64,000 bases of DNA from Planococcus maritimus (GTDB lineage: Bacteria; Bacillota; Bacilli; Bacillales_A; Planococcaceae), in the NCBI RefSeq assembly GCF_001687625.2, contig NZ_CP016538.2:1766501-1830500 (forward strand), written 5' to 3'. This document shows positions 49,960 to 58,105 of this stretch, in pieces. Under the pieces are notes generated by a model. That model had not been told where the DNA came from. It did no database searches and was given only the letters and a program-made list of their open reading frames with translations. Position 1 is the first letter of the stretch. Each line of letters starts with the position of its first letter. A program made the translations under genes and the position numbers.

Positions 49960-52086
49960 GTGAGTGACAAGAAAATATCGCGTGAAGAACGCAGAAAATC
50001 AATTGAACGGCAACGAAAGCATTCGAACAAACAAAAGAAATCCGGTGCTAAAACCTGGATCAAGAGAGGATTTTTGGCCATTGCCGCATTAGCGGTTGCC
50101 GGATTTTTGTTCGGGGTCGTCTTATTTGCAGTTTATGCGTCCAGTGCGCCCGAGCTCGATGAAGAACTGTTGAGAGACCCGATTAGCCCAGTATTCCTTG
50201 CCAATGATGGCGAAACCGAGATTCCTTATTTCACGGCTCAAAATCGTGAATACGTGGAATATGATGATATTCCGAAAGTGTTAGAAGACGCGATTCTGGC
50301 AACAGAAGACAACCGTTTCTATGAACACTCTGGAATCGACGTGATTCGCCTCGGCGGTGCGGTTATCGCGAACGTCACCGGCGGCTTTGGATCACAAGGT
50401 GCCAGCACCATCACGCAACAGGTCATCAAGAACTCTTTCCTGTCCAATGAAAAAACATTAAAGCGTAAAGCACAGGAAGCCTACTTGGCATTCAAGCTCG
50501 AACAAGAATATTCAAAAGAAGAAATTTTCGAGATGTATTTCAACAAAATCCTGATGTCAGGCAACACTTACGGGTTCGGTACAGCGGCACAGCAATTTTT
50601 TGGAAAACCAGCGGCGGAACTGGAACTCCACGAAGCCGCATTGCTTGCTGGCATGCCGCAAAGCCCGAACCGCTACAATCCGTTCAAGAACCCGCAAGCC
50701 GCTGAAGAGCGCCGCGATGTGGTCTTGAATTTGATGGAACAGCACGAAAAAATCGATGCTGCCCAAAAAGAAGAAGCATGGAGCACGCCAGTCGAATCGA
50801 CCCTTGTTCCTGAAGATCAGCGTACTACTACAGAAGAAAGCACCGAATATACAGCATTTATGGAAATGGTCGTTGATGAACTCGAAGCGCTCGAAGGCGA
50901 TTATTCGCTCGATGAAGGCTTAACAATTTATACGACGCTCGAGCCATATGTTCAAGAACGCGTAAATGAAACAATGGCATCGGACCTCTTCTTCGATGAA
51001 GATGTTGAATCCGCGATGACGATTGTCGATACGAAAACTGGCGGGATTAGTGCAATTGGAGCTGCCCGTGAATATGAAGGCGATGTGCGCAGAAACTACG
51101 CAACTTCTAGAGACCGCGTTATCGGTTCGACAATCAAACCGCTAGTCAGCTACGGACCGGCGATCGAATATTTAGATTGGTCGACTGGACAGACATTGGT
51201 CGATGAAGAATATTCCTATAGCAGTGGCCAGGAAATTCGCAACGTTGATGGCGAATTTCTTGGGCCAATGACAGCACGCGAATCCCTATATCGCTCACGC
51301 AATATCCCAGCCGTCAAAACTTTGGAAGAAGTCGGATCTGATAACGCTACTGACTTCACTAAAAAACTTGGCTTGGATTTCGGTGGAATTTTCGAGTCGG
51401 CTGCACTTGGAACACCCGAGAAACAAATTTCCTCTGTAGACATGGCAGGTGCATTTGCAGCATTCGGCAATAACGGGGTATTTACCAAACCACATACGAT
51501 CAAGAAAATTGTCTTCCGCGACGGATCCACAGAAGAAGTGGTCTCTCCTGAACCAGTGACAGCGATGAAAGACAGCACCGCTTACATGGTGACGGACATG
51601 TTGCGTGATGTCGTTGACACGAGCATTGCTGGTTCAACCGGTAAAGAAGCCGCCATTAGCGGCCTCGACATGGCAGGCAAAACAGGGACATCCAATTATT
51701 CTGAAGACAAACTTCAAGAATACGGGCTTGATGCAAGTTCTGCACGGGATGTCTGGTTTGCTGGATATACAACGGATTATTCCATCTCTGTGTGGAGCGG
51801 CTATCCTGATGTTCGAACACCAATCGACACCGCTTCAGACGAGCGCTTGCTTGCACAGCGCTTATACAAACAAGTGATGAGCCAAATTTCATCACCGGAA
51901 ACGGCGAGCTTCCAACAGCCGGAATCCGTGACGGAAGAAGTTATCGAAGTCGGCACAGAGCCACTCCGTTTGGCAAGTCCGTTCACTCCGTGGAGTATGC
52001 GTAGTGAAGAATTGTTTGCTAGGGGACAGAGCCCAGTACAATATCAGAGCGATTTGTGGCAGACCCTGACCGACCTTCTGGATTAA
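49960..52086 (+). CDS. ponA: Penicillin-binding protein 1A, frame ends before FN3 domain
   Basis: 708 residues as read. GTG 49960 start (GTGAGGAAG upstream; in-frame ATG is absent). Membrane anchor ~37-60; glycosyltransferase domain with catalytic Glu116 in ATEDNRFYEHSG and QGASTITQQ; transpeptidase domain with S390-TIK393, SRN (446-448) and K574-TG. Both enzymatic domains are intact, so it should polymerise and crosslink peptidoglycan. At 52054-52056 a missing base shifts the frame and the protein ends SDLWQTLTDLLD, whereas the -1 frame continues as a fibronectin-III domain and acidic tail. See the 52056-52700 entry. A true mutation or a sequencing error are both possible. Confidence 0.9.
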   Translation: MSDKKISREERRKSIERQRKHSNKQKKSGAKTWIKRGFLAIAALAVAGFLFGVVLFAVYASSAPELDEELLRDPISPVFLANDGETEIPYFTAQNREYVEYDDIPKVLEDAILATEDNRFYEHSGIDVIRLGGAVIANVTGGFGSQGASTITQQVIKNSFLSNEKTLKRKAQEAYLAFKLEQEYSKEEIFEMYFNKILMSGNTYGFGTAAQQFFGKPAAELELHEAALLAGMPQSPNRYNPFKNPQAAEERRDVVLNLMEQHEKIDAAQKEEAWSTPVESTLVPEDQRTTTEESTEYTAFMEMVVDELEALEGDYSLDEGLTIYTTLEPYVQERVNETMASDLFFDEDVESAMTIVDTKTGGISAIGAAREYEGDVRRNYATSRDRVIGSTIKPLVSYGPAIEYLDWSTGQTLVDEEYSYSSGQEIRNVDGEFLGPMTARESLYRSRNIPAVKTLEEVGSDNATDFTKKLGLDFGGIFESAALGTPEKQISSVDMAGAFAAFGNNGVFTKPHTIKKIVFRDGSTEEVVSPEPVTAMKDSTAYMVTDMLRDVVDTSIAGSTGKEAAISGLDMAGKTGTSNYSEDKLQEYGLDASSARDVWFAGYTTDYSISVWSGYPDVRTPIDTASDERLLAQRLYKQVMSQISSPETASFQQPESVTEEVIEVGTEPLRLASPFTPWSMRSEELFARGQSPVQYQSDLWQTLTDLLD

Positions 52087-52700
52087 GAGCAGAAGTCAGT
52101 GGCTCAACTGCTAACTTGAGCTGGAGCCATGGTTCGGATGATGTGTCATTCGAAGTATCGGTCAACGGCGAAGTACTAACGACGACTGGCAACACCACCT
52201 ATTCCTATAATGGCCTTGAAGAAGGCGTCACTTACACATTCCGTGTGGTTGCCACTCAAAATGGCAGACGCAGCGACCCTGCCTCCACCACCATCGAGAT
52301 TACTCCTCCACCGGAAGAAGAACCGGTTGAAGAGCCAGAAGAAGAACCCGTTGAAGAGGAACCGGTTGAAGAAGATCCAGCTGAAGAAGAACCAGCTGAA
52401 GAAGAACAACCAGAAGAAGAACCTGCCGACGAAGAACCAGCGGAGGAAGAACCAGCTGAAGAAGAAATGGAGGATGAAGGCTCAGTCCAGACACCTGACG
52501 AGCCTATCGACACTCCTGAACAGCCGGAAGAGCCAGAAGAAGCCGATGAAGAAGCTTCATCAGGCAGCAACGCCACATCCAACGGTAATGGTAATGGAAA
52601 CGGCAACGGCAATAATGACGATAACGATGACAACGGCAATGGCAACGGCAACGGTAATGATGACAACAATAATGCTAATCGCGAAGACGACGAATCGTAA
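52056..52700 (+). pseudogene. ponA: Frame-shifted C-terminal part of PBP1A: FN3 domain and acidic tail
   Basis: In the -1 frame relative to ponA, starting at 52056 with VADPDRPSGLRAEVSG, there is a fibronectin-III domain (STANLSWSHGSDDVSFEVS and YSYNGLEEGVTYTFRVVAT) followed by ~100 residues of repeated EEEPVEE/PAEEE blocks and an Asn/Gly/Asp-rich end (GNGNGN, DDNDDNG). B. subtilis PonA has an FN3 domain and a long tail after the transpeptidase domain, so this is its C-terminus. A GTG at 52056 could start it separately but no ribosome site is seen, so I treat it as disconnected from its gene by a one-base deletion. Confidence 0.8.
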
Positions 52701-52715
52701 TCGCGCATTTCAAAC

Positions 52716-53019
52716 AAAAGACCTGCCCCTTTAGGGCAGGTCTTTTCCAGAGTGTTGAAGAAGTCCGAAGTTCGCTCTCAATTAAAAAAAGAGAATCTTT
52801 TTCTATATCCAACAGTCAATAACCTCTCTAAGTATTTGGAGAAGCGTTCGCTCGACTCCTGTGGATCAGTGAGACGACCGAGACCCCGCAAGACGCAAAG
52901 CGGCTGAGGAGGCTTGGGCGCGAGCCCACGGAAAGCGAGCGATAAGCTTCGGAAAATACGACTTTATCACTTTCTCGACAGCCTGCAAAAGACCTACCCC
53001 TTTTAGGGCAGGTCTTTTT
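52716..53019 (-). repeat. MITE-like repeat B between two copies of the ponA terminator
   Basis: The region holds two near-identical hairpins, 52716-52746 (AAAAGACCTGCCCC...) and 52987-53019 (AAAAGACCTACCCC...), with a ~240-base insert between. In reverse orientation the insert starts CAGGCTGTCGAGAAAGTG and ends ACTTCTTCAACACTCTGG, imperfect terminal inverted repeats (about 12 of 17 bases). Its core matches repeat A in reverse: TCGTATTTTCCGAAGCTTATCG, GCCCAAGCCTCCTCAG and GGGGTCTCGGTCGTCTC. No ORF. Each flanking hairpin alone could terminate ponA. Confidence 0.75.
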
Positions 53020-53030
53020 CTATGCAAAAA

Positions 53031-53054
53031 CCCCCTTGGCAATAGCCAGGGGGG
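53031..53054 (-). terminator. ypoC terminator
   Basis: CCCCCTTGG/CCAGGGGG stem, followed by TTTTTGC on the minus strand; nine bases after the ypoC stop. Confidence 0.9.
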
Positions 53055-53062
53055 TGAATAAT

Positions 53063-53395
53063 TTATTCGGCTGGGTAGCCAACTTTTGTACGTGCTATTT
53101 TTTTCTTGAGCTCCCCGAATAATTGCTCTAGTTGACGTGAGGCGGCGTGTGTACTCCTGGAGTTTTTTACAAACTCTAGCCGCTCGCTTTCATTCAAAGG
53201 GGACGGTGCCAAACTTCCAAACAAGCCATTTAAGATTTCTTGCAACGCTTCGTAAATTTCGCAGCCTTGGCTAATAAGCGTGTGACAATCACTCGCCTCT
53301 TGCCCGATGCACACTTTCAACTCACTAGATAAAATAGCCCAATCATTATAGAACGGCGAAATTGCTTGGTCAATTGACTTCCGTGACAGCATCAT
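53063..53395 (-). CDS. ypoC: YpoC-like protein
   Basis: 110 residues, all-helical, soluble, with two Cys (CIGQEASDC). It follows nth and overlaps it by 26 bases, as in the B. subtilis dnaD-nth-ypoC-ponA neighbourhood. Two consecutive ATG codons at 53395 and 53392 could start it, with a weak AGGA site 10 bases upstream. No function is known for YpoC; the operon position with endonuclease III and DnaD hints at DNA metabolism only. Confidence 0.75.
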   Translation of the reverse strand: MMLSRKSIDQAISPFYNDWAILSSELKVCIGQEASDCHTLISQGCEIYEALQEILNGLFGSLAPSPLNESERLEFVKNSRSTHAASRQLEQLFGELKKKIARTKVGYPAE

Positions 53396-54050
53396 GTTTC
53401 ACAAGTCCTTTTTTATCACGTTTTTTTCCTTCTCGGCAGCGATCAAATAACGGACATACGTGACAGCCCGGATTCTGCGCTTTGCAGTGATAGCGACCGA
53501 AAAAAATAATTTGATGATGGGTTTTCGACCAATCTTCCGCAGGGGTCTTTTTCATAATGGTTTCTTCTACTTGCAGCGGAGAATCTTTCCAACGGCATAG
53601 ACCAAGGCGTTTTGACACCCGTTCAACGTGGGTGTCAACGGCTAGTGCCGGCTTGTTGAAAGCGACAGAGACAACCACATTGGCAGTCTTTCGCCCAACA
53701 CCTGGCAAGGTCATCAATACATCCCGGTCTTCCGGCACACGCCCCTCATGCTGGTCAATCAATATGCGGCTGAGTGCCTGTATATTTTTCGCCTTATTGC
53801 GGAACAAGCCAATCGAACGGATATCCTGCTGCAATTCTTCCAAAGGAACCGATAGATAATCTTCCGGTGTATGGTATTTCTCAAAAAGATTCGCCGTCAC
53901 TTTATTGACGAGCTTGTCGGTACATTGCGCGGATAGCAAGACCGCAATGACCAAATCGAAAGGATTGCGGTGGATCAATTCACAATGGGCATCCGGAAAC
54001 ATATGGTCCATTTCTTCCAGACAAGCGAGCCATTCCTTTTTCGTCATCAT
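53370..54050 (-). CDS. nth: Endonuclease III
   Basis: DNA glycosylase/AP lyase for oxidised pyrimidines. ~226 residues from ATG 54050 or the adjacent ATG 54047 (AGGTGATAGG upstream). Helix-hairpin-helix LPGVGRKTANVV with the catalytic Lys in GRKTA, catalytic Asp in VDTHVERV, and the iron-sulfur cluster ligands in C-x6-C-x2-C-x5-C spacing (CKAQNPGCHVCPLFDRC). The start is 11 bases after the dnaD stop. Transcribed with dnaD and ypoC. Confidence 0.95.
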   Translation of the reverse strand: MMTKKEWLACLEEMDHMFPDAHCELIHRNPFDLVIAVLLSAQCTDKLVNKVTANLFEKYHTPEDYLSVPLEELQQDIRSIGLFRNKAKNIQALSRILIDQHEGRVPEDRDVLMTLPGVGRKTANVVVSVAFNKPALAVDTHVERVSKRLGLCRWKDSPLQVEETIMKKTPAEDWSKTHHQIIFFGRYHCKAQNPGCHVCPLFDRCREGKKRDKKGLVKHDAVTEVN

Positions 54051-54061
54051 CCTATCACCTG

Positions 54062-54763
54062 CTAATTTCGCTCTTCCAGCCAATTATAGAATTGCACTTT
54101 TTTCGCAGTGCTTTCCTGCGGCTGGATGCGAATATTTTTTTCGCGGAACGAATTCGCATGCCGCGATACTTGGCTAGACGTCCGGATATTCTTTTTCTTC
54201 CACTCAAACAAGATGCGGTCGACATAGCGCAAGCTGATTTTCTGTGCGATGACGGCTTCTTTTAAAGCCATTCGTATGACTTCAGGTGTATGGCCGTCCT
54301 GGTCCATCCACATGGAAATTGTTTCGATTTCCATCGGTGATAGAAAACGCCCGAACTCTTGTTCAAACAGCTGGAAGATCTCGCCTTCCTGTTCTTTTTG
54401 TGTATGCTCTTTTTCGGTTTGCGCTTGAACTTCCAGACAATCTACGAGTTTGTCCCATAAAGGCTGAAGCGAGATCGTCTCCGTCAGCATGCCATCCGCC
54501 GTTTCCTGGCGAATCGATAAATAGCCTTGCTGCATCAGTTTCTGCAGCATTGTCGTCACGCTGTTCTGGTTGGCAGACATCCGCGAGGCGATTTCATCCG
54601 GTGTCGGAAACACGTTCCCCGCTTGTTGGAAAGAGTGGATTTGCAAAAGCATGATCGCTTCTTCGTCACTGATTTTCAAGCGTCTGTAAAACTGAAAAAA
54701 AAGCTGGGAAATGGTCACATTTCCCTGCTCAATCCATTGCTGCAATCGGTCAGACTGTTTCAT
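54062..54763 (-). CDS. dnaD: DnaD replication initiation protein
   Basis: 233 residues. N-terminal winged-helix domain (DEIASRMSANQNSVTTMLQK, then LMQQGYLSI) for oligomerisation, and the C-terminal DnaD/DnaB-like domain (FEQEFGRFLSPMEIETISMW, later KEAVIAQKISLRYVDRILFEW) that binds DNA. It loads the replicative helicase with DnaB and DnaI at oriC and at restart sites. AAAGGTGG ribosome site before ATG 54763. Conserved position asnS-dnaD-nth. Confidence 0.95.
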   Translation of the reverse strand: MKQSDRLQQWIEQGNVTISQLFFQFYRRLKISDEEAIMLLQIHSFQQAGNVFPTPDEIASRMSANQNSVTTMLQKLMQQGYLSIRQETADGMLTETISLQPLWDKLVDCLEVQAQTEKEHTQKEQEGEIFQLFEQEFGRFLSPMEIETISMWMDQDGHTPEVIRMALKEAVIAQKISLRYVDRILFEWKKKNIRTSSQVSRHANSFREKNIRIQPQESTAKKVQFYNWLEERN

Positions 54764-54836
54764 ATCCCAACCACCTTTCTGTATGAAAATTTCTAGCTGT
54801 CTAAGTCTATCAGGATATTCTCTGCTGAGTCAAAAT

Positions 54837-54851
54837 CCCGCAGAACGGGAC
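54837..54851 (-). terminator. Weak terminator between asnS and dnaD
   Basis: Short TCCCG/CGGGA stem followed by TTTTGA on the minus strand; could only partly end asnS transcription. Confidence 0.45.
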
Positions 54852-54879
54852 TTGCCGCAGCTTTGGTAATGGCTATTTA

Positions 54880-56175
54880 TTATGGGTACAGACGGTTCAA
54901 CAAACGCGGGAATGGAATCGACTCACGAACATGTTCTGCCCCGCTGATCCAAGCGACTGTGCGTTCAAGGCCCAGGCCAAATCCGGAATGGGGCACTGCG
55001 CCGTATTTGCTAAGGTCCAAATACCATTCGTAGGCGGCTTCATCCAGATTATGCTCTTGGATGCGTTGTTTCATTAATTCGTACTCATGAATCCGTTCAG
55101 AGCCCCCAATGATTTCCCCGTAGCCTTCCGGCGCAATCATATCAGCGCATAGAACGACGTCGTCGCGCTCTGGGTGCGGCTGCATGTAAAACGGTTTGAT
55201 GCCAATTGGGTAATGGGTGATGAAGATCGGCATATCGTAGCTTTCTGCCAATGCCGTTTCATGTGGTGCCCCAAAATCTTCGCCCCATTTGATGTCATCG
55301 AATCCATTGTCGTTGAGCCATTTGATCGCTTCGTCGTAGGTGACGCGCGGGAATGGCGCTTGGATTTTCTCCAGTTTCGATGTATCCCGGCCTAGGCGCT
55401 CTAGTTCAAGCTGGCAATTTTTCAAGACCGATTGCACGATATGTGACACATATTGCTCTTGGACTTCCAAGCTCTCAGCGTGTTCCACAAACGCCATTTC
55501 CGGCTCGATCATCCAGAATTCGATCAAGTGACGGCGGGTTTTCGATTTTTCTGCGCGGAATGTCGGGCCGAATGAGAATACTTTCCCAAGTGCCATTGCG
55601 GCGGCTTCCATGTAAAGCTGGCCGGATTGCGACAAATAAGCATCTTCATCGAAGTATTTCGTCGCAAACAATTCCGATGTGCCTTCCGGAGACGATCCCG
55701 TTAAAATCGGCGGATCCACTTTGACAAAGCCATTGTCATTAAAGAATTCATAAGTGGCACGGATGATTTCATTGCGGATTTTCATGATGGCATGCTGTTT
55801 TCTTGAACGCAGCCACAAATGACGATTGTCCATCAAGAATTCAGTGCCGTGTTCTTTCGGCGTAATTGGGAAATCTTTTGCTTCATGGATCACTTCAATA
55901 TCTGTAATTGCTAACTCATAGCCAAAAGCTGAGCGTTCGTCTTCTTTTACTTCACCTGTTACATACAAGGAAGTTTCTTGAGTCAATGCTTTCGCTTTGG
56001 CAAAGATTTCCTCGCCCGCTTCTGCTTTGACGACAACTCCTTGTACAAATCCTGAGCCATCACGTAATTGAAGAAAGGCGATTTTACCGCTTGAGCGCTT
56101 GTTAGCGACCCATGCGCCAAGTTTAATGGTTTGTCCGTTATGTTTTGCCATTTCGGCGATAGTGATTTTTTTCAT
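54880..56175 (-). CDS. asnS: Asparaginyl-tRNA synthetase
   Basis: 431 residues, class IIb synthetase charging tRNA-Asn. N-terminal OB-fold anticodon domain ([20 protein letters not shown]), motif 2 [17 protein letters not shown] and motif 3 [15 protein letters not shown]. The catalytic domain includes [21 protein letters not shown] before ATG 56175. Order aspB-asnS-dnaD as in B. subtilis. No T-box leader precedes it; only 29 bases separate it from aspB, so it is expressed from the operon. Confidence 0.97.
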   Translation of the reverse strand: MKKITIAEMAKHNGQTIKLGAWVANKRSSGKIAFLQLRDGSGFVQGVVVKAEAGEEIFAKAKALTQETSLYVTGEVKEDERSAFGYELAITDIEVIHEAKDFPITPKEHGTEFLMDNRHLWLRSRKQHAIMKIRNEIIRATYEFFNDNGFVKVDPPILTGSSPEGTSELFATKYFDEDAYLSQSGQLYMEAAAMALGKVFSFGPTFRAEKSKTRRHLIEFWMIEPEMAFVEHAESLEVQEQYVSHIVQSVLKNCQLELERLGRDTSKLEKIQAPFPRVTYDEAIKWLNDNGFDDIKWGEDFGAPHETALAESYDMPIFITHYPIGIKPFYMQPHPERDDVVLCADMIAPEGYGEIIGGSERIHEYELMKQRIQEHNLDEAAYEWYLDLSKYGAVPHSGFGLGLERTVAWISGAEHVRESIPFPRLLNRLYP

Positions 56176-56204
56176 CTGTCAAATAGCCTCCAAATAATTA
56201 TTGC

Positions 56205-57395
56205 TTATTCTTTCCAATGCTTGTGGACGAATTGGCTGATGCGTTCGACTGCCTGCTCCAATAATTCGAGCGATGTCGCATATGACAAACGGATCGTCGA
56301 ATGTGCGCCAAATCCTGACCCCGGAATCACAGCCACGTTCGCTTCTTCAAGCAAGGCTTTCACAAAGTCGTCGACTGAATCGAAACCGGTTTTTGCCGCT
56401 GCTTCCGATACATCCGGCAGTAAATAAAAGGCCCCTTGAGGACGTAAAACAGTGAATCCCGGGATTTGCTCTAGCTTAGGGAAAATTGCTTCTAGGCGAC
56501 TTTCAAAAGCCCGCCGCATTTCTTCAACGGCATCTTGCGGCCCGTTATATGCCTCAATCGCCGCATATTGTGACGTGGTCGTCGGATTGGAAGTCGAATG
56601 GCTCGCAAGGTCCGTCATCGCTTTAATCAAATCCTTGTCCCCGGCCGCGTAGCCGATGCGCCATCCCGTCATCGAATGCGATTTCGACACGCCGTTGATG
56701 ATGACGGTACGGTTTTTGGCATCTTCCGACAGTTCTGCGATGGAAGTATGCACCGCATCCCCATAAATCAATTTCTCGTAAATTTCATCAGACACGATTA
56801 AGATGTCCGCTTCGCGGCATACTTCTGCCAATGCTTCGAGCTCTTCTTTTGTATACAGCATGCCAGTGGGATTGCTTGGTGAGTTAACGATAACAGCTTT
56901 CGTCCGATCAGTAATTGCTTCACGCAATTGTTGTGGAGTGATTTTATACGATTGCCCGGCCGTTGCTTCTATGTACACCGGTGAGCCCCCTGCCAATTTC
57001 ACTTGTTCCGGGTAACTGACCCAATAAGGAATCGGGATGATGACTTCATCGCCTTCATTTAACAATACTTGGAAAAGCGTATAAAGTACATGCTTCGCCC
57101 CGATGCCAACCAAAATTTCGTTTTTCTCATAGCTCAAGCCTTGGTCACGCTGCAGTTTATCCTGTATAGCTTGCTTTAAGGCAGGCAACCCGCCCGCTGG
57201 CGTATATTTCGTCTTACCTTCATCCATGGAGCGCTTAGCCGCATCCAGTATGTTCTGGGGTGTATTGTAATCCGGCTCTCCTGCACCGAGCCCGATTACG
57301 TCAACGCCTTGTGCTTTTAGTTCATTCGCTTTTGCCGTAATCGCCAAAGTTGTAGATGGCGTTAAGCTTTGTACGCGGTCTGCTAATTTCAACAA
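56205..57395 (-). CDS. aspB: Aspartate aminotransferase, AspB type
   Basis: About 396 residues, PLP enzyme of subgroup I-gamma interconverting aspartate and oxaloacetate. Characteristic text: VQSLTPSTTLAITAKANEL, GLGAGEPDYNTP, PSNPTGMLY, SDEIYEKLIYG and the PLP Lys in GVSKSHSMTGWRIGY. Start codon is uncertain: TTG 57395 or TTG 57392 behind AAAGG (the second aligns with the B. subtilis N-terminus); upstream in-frame codons extend into ypmB and are rejected. Supplies aspartate beside asnS and near panD, which uses aspartate. Confidence 0.93.
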   Translation of the reverse strand: MLKLADRVQSLTPSTTLAITAKANELKAQGVDVIGLGAGEPDYNTPQNILDAAKRSMDEGKTKYTPAGGLPALKQAIQDKLQRDQGLSYEKNEILVGIGAKHVLYTLFQVLLNEGDEVIIPIPYWVSYPEQVKLAGGSPVYIEATAGQSYKITPQQLREAITDRTKAVIVNSPSNPTGMLYTKEELEALAEVCREADILIVSDEIYEKLIYGDAVHTSIAELSEDAKNRTVIINGVSKSHSMTGWRIGYAAGDKDLIKAMTDLASHSTSNPTTTSQYAAIEAYNGPQDAVEEMRRAFESRLEAIFPKLEQIPGFTVLRPQGAFYLLPDVSEAAAKTGFDSVDDFVKALLEEANVAVIPGSGFGAHSTIRLSYATSLELLEQAVERISQFVHKHWKE

Positions 57396-57409
57396 ATTGA
57401 TCAACCCTT

Positions 57410-57883
57410 TCACAAATTCAATATGCGTTTCCACCAAGTGCCGTCTTCAGCTAAAAGATAGACGTAGTTCAAGCGACCCGCTTCATTCAAAAAGGCGATC
57501 TCCCATACGGCTCCGGCACTTTCTAAGCCAAGCTTCGTATGAAGGATTTCTTCGACTTCCATATCTTCCTGAACGATTTCGCGCGCTTGTTGAGCGGTCA
57601 CTTGGTCTTCGAGCATCAACGCTTCCATTTCTCCTTCTTCTGGAACAAAGGCCGCTTTGATCTTGCCTTCACCGTCCGTTCCTAGAACCGTCACGGACTG
57701 AGCCGAACTGGAATAGACATATGCCCGCTCCACTTCATCGAGCAAGCCTTCTGCTTCCACTTTTTCAATGGCCGCTTGTTCCGCTTCCGAAAACGGTTTA
57801 TTGCCGAGAAATAAAATGACTAGCACAATGGCAACAGCCAAAAAAGACAGGAAAACGATGATGAATTTCATCCACTCTTTCAT
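57410..57883 (-). CDS. ypmB: YpmB family membrane-anchored protein
   Basis: 157 residues. One N-terminal hydrophobic helix (residues ~7-27, FIIVFLSFLAVAIVLVILFL) then an extracytoplasmic region containing two related PepSY-like halves, the second ending YVYLLAEDGTWWKRILNL. YpmB (DUF5590) is conserved beside aspB in Bacilli but has no established function. Its position upstream of aspB and after ypmA is as in B. subtilis. Confidence 0.87.
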   Translation of the reverse strand: MKEWMKFIIVFLSFLAVAIVLVILFLGNKPFSEAEQAAIEKVEAEGLLDEVERAYVYSSSAQSVTVLGTDGEGKIKAAFVPEEGEMEALMLEDQVTAQQAREIVQEDMEVEEILHTKLGLESAGAVWEIAFLNEAGRLNYVYLLAEDGTWWKRILNL

Positions 57884-57891
57884 ATAATCAC

Positions 57892-58062
57892 CTAGGTTTT
57901 ATAAATTGTGAAAACCGCTTTTGTCTGGTCGTCTTTATCAAGCGCCAGGCCAAACATTAAATCACGGTCTTTCAATGTCCGGTTCAATGCATCGACCACT
58001 TTGTACAAATCGGATTGATAATCGACTTGTACCGTGTTTAATACTTCGATCTTGGATTCCAT
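57892..58062 (-). CDS. ypmA: YpmA family protein (56 aa)
   Basis: 56 residues from ATG 58062 behind AAAGGAAG; the longer frame to 58134 lacks a site. Conserved text VVDALNRTLKDRDLMFGLAL matches the short YpmA (DUF4264) proteins. Soluble, function unknown. It lies between dinG and ypmB, nine bases before the ypmB start. Confidence 0.87.
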   Translation of the reverse strand: MESKIEVLNTVQVDYQSDLYKVVDALNRTLKDRDLMFGLALDKDDQTKAVFTIYKT

Positions 58063-58105
58063 TGTTCGGCACTTCCTTTCGATTGAAGGAACCATTCGTC
58101 CCTCT

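Noticed and set aside
52040-52070. Programmed -1 frameshift in ponA
   Set aside because: No X-XXY-YYZ slippery heptamer and no obvious stimulatory hairpin follows the join; a one-base deletion is simpler.
52256-52717. Minus-strand Ser/Leu-rich frame of 153 codons
   Set aside because: It mirrors the repetitive Glu/Pro and Asn/Gly tail of ponA on the other strand; low-complexity artefact.
56176-56204. T-box leader before asnS
   Set aside because: Only 29 bases separate it from aspB and no T-box consensus is present.
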